NCBI GenBank assembly: GCA_028066695.1
Contig: JALCBG010000009.1
Location: forward strand, 15,202-59,304
Direction: 5' to 3'
Length of the DNA: 44,103 bases
Source: Gammaproteobacteria bacterium
Lineage (GTDB): Bacteria; Pseudomonadota; Gammaproteobacteria; Arenicellales; Poriferihabitantaceae
A model generated the notes under the pieces. That model saw only the letters and a program-made list of their open reading frames with translations, had not been told where the DNA came from and searched no databases. The first letter of the stretch is position 1; each line of letters begins with the position of its first letter. The translations under genes and the position numbers were made by a program. Positions 43,202-44,103 of this stretch are shown here, piece by piece.

Positions 43202-44103
43202 ATGACTGAAACGACCGGCAAAACTCCGCAAACCGCCTCCCAAGCAGATCTCTCCACTTCCCCGGCGATGCCGGCTTTGCGCTCCCGCCCGCGCGCGCGC
43301 GGCTGGTGGGCGCCGTCGGCCGCGCCGGACAATTTCTCCGCGGAAAACGCCGAACATTCCGCCGCCTCGCGCGTCCCCGCGAGCGAGCGCAAACCGTCCG
43401 CCGAGGGCCGCCGCAACACCGCTTTCGGCATGATGGCGGTCATGTCCATGGCCTCCACCGGCGGCGCCATCAACAGCGCCGGCGTCGGCGGCGGCATCGC
43501 CATGAACGCCCTCGGCGCGCTCGGCAGCGGCGCGGTGGTCTCGGTCGGTTCCACGCTGTTTGCCGAAACCGCGCATGCGCAGACCGGACCTCCGGGGGCA
43601 AAAGGCGAGCCCGGAGTGGATGGAATTCCGGGACAAAAAGGCGAGCCCGGACAAGACGGAGATCCCGGACCGGCCGGCGGCCAGACCCCAATCGGATTCA
43701 AAGAAGGCGCAATTACCGGGGCATACACTCGAGACGGCACCGGCGCGGCGCTCAGGGAGGCCGCCGACGATCTCGACACGGAGGGAGGCCCCTCCACCAG
43801 AAGCGTCGACCTTCTGAGCGGCGGCGGCGCAGGCGCGCGTTCCGCGCCCGTGGAAACCCGCAGCGGACACCAACCGGCCACCAGCGGCGCCATTCGCAGC
43901 ACCGCCAGGTCGCTGCGCCGCCTGGCGAACGCGCCGCAAAGCACGGCATACCGCGCCGCCCAAATCTTCGCCGACAACCAAAGCAGCCACGATGCGCGCA
44001 TCGGCGCCATCCTCGCCGGCATGCACGACAACTGGGAGCAAATCGCAGCCCTGCGCGGCGAGTCGCAGGAAGGCACCGCAATCGCCATCGCCCTCGGCGG
44101 TTT
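43202..44103 (+). CDS. Exported collagen-like protein (3' end outside window)
   Basis: The frame stays open to the window edge (300 complete codons). Residues 1-71 are a hydrophilic leader. A long Gly/Ala/Met-rich hydrophobic stretch (about 72-125) ends in the signal-peptidase-like AETAHA site, cleavage predicted before Q127. Eleven Gly-X-Y triplets follow (129-161), including GEP and GPP, then a helical, Ala-rich region with no recognised domain. The long N-region before the hydrophobic core recalls the extended signal peptides of autotransporters. Such proteins are often surface adhesins. No good ribosome site precedes ATG 43202. Confidence 0.75.
   Translation, partial: MTETTGKTPQTASQADLSTSPAMPALRSRPRARGWWAPSAAPDNFSAENAEHSAASRVPASERKPSAEGRRNTAFGMMAVMSMASTGGAINSAGVGGGIAMNALGALGSGAVVSVGSTLFAETAHAQTGPPGAKGEPGVDGIPGQKGEPGQDGDPGPAGGQTPIGFKEGAITGAYTRDGTGAALREAADDLDTEGGPSTRSVDLLSGGGAGARSAPVETRSGHQPATSGAIRSTARSLRRLANAPQSTAYRAAQIFADNQSSHDARIGAILAGMHDNWEQIAALRGESQEGTAIAIALGG

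Overview
The window is one contiguous stretch of a compact, GC-rich (roughly two-thirds G+C) proteobacterial chromosome. Gene content and order point to a gammaproteobacterium: psd-pssA-leuA; trpS-scpA-scpB-rluB; cytochrome c4 divergent from engB; leuS-lptE-holA; dnaG-rpoD; nadK-recN and bamE; SecB. Genes are packed tightly: many neighbours overlap by ATGA or GTGA, two convergent pairs share a 4-bp stop region (13603-13606 and 20406-20409), and no gene-free stretch exceeds about 270 bp.

Layout. 1-5.6 kb: phospholipid synthesis (psd, pssA), leuA behind a probable leucine-rich leader peptide, a family 4 uracil-DNA glycosylase, and a minus-strand NYN nuclease-like/DUF3047 pair. 5.6-13.6 kb: tRNA-Glu(CUC), pcnB, and an operon yciO-trpS-scpA-scpB-rluB-M24 peptidase-diaminopropionate ammonia-lyase. 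13.6-17.5 kb (minus): lactate permease family, leuB, enoyl-CoA hydratase family, cytochrome c. 17.6-23.6 kb: PaaI thioesterase, YbdK-type glutamate-cysteine ligase, homocysteine methyltransferase, fabD, folD, cytochrome c4, engB. 23.6-27.9 kb: an accessory islet with a large single-chain type ISP restriction-modification protein, two small proteins with matching ends (one not long enough to stand out as an ORF), and a two-helix SLATT-like membrane protein. 28-33.4 kb (minus): leuS-lptE-holA-proA. 33.4-37.4 kb: dnaG and rpoD. 37.4-42.9 kb: cytochrome b561, nadK-recN-GNAT-bamE, yajQ, secB. 43.2 kb to the end: an exported collagen-like protein cut by the window edge.

Structure beyond genes. (1) A degenerate purine-rich micro-repeat built on GCGGAAAA recurs in intergenic DNA and runs in frame into ends or loops of pssA, DUF3047, leuS, rpoD and recN. 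(2) Several genes have a -10-like hexamer only 5-7 bp before the start codon, which predicts leaderless mRNAs. (3) An identical 18-bp double TTGACA element sits before both the leu leader and the collagen-like gene. (4) TCGA appears strongly avoided in housekeeping genes but is common in the restriction-modification gene. The islet at 23.6-27.9 kb is the best candidate for an undescribed system, probably anti-phage defence; this is inferred from gene families and context only.
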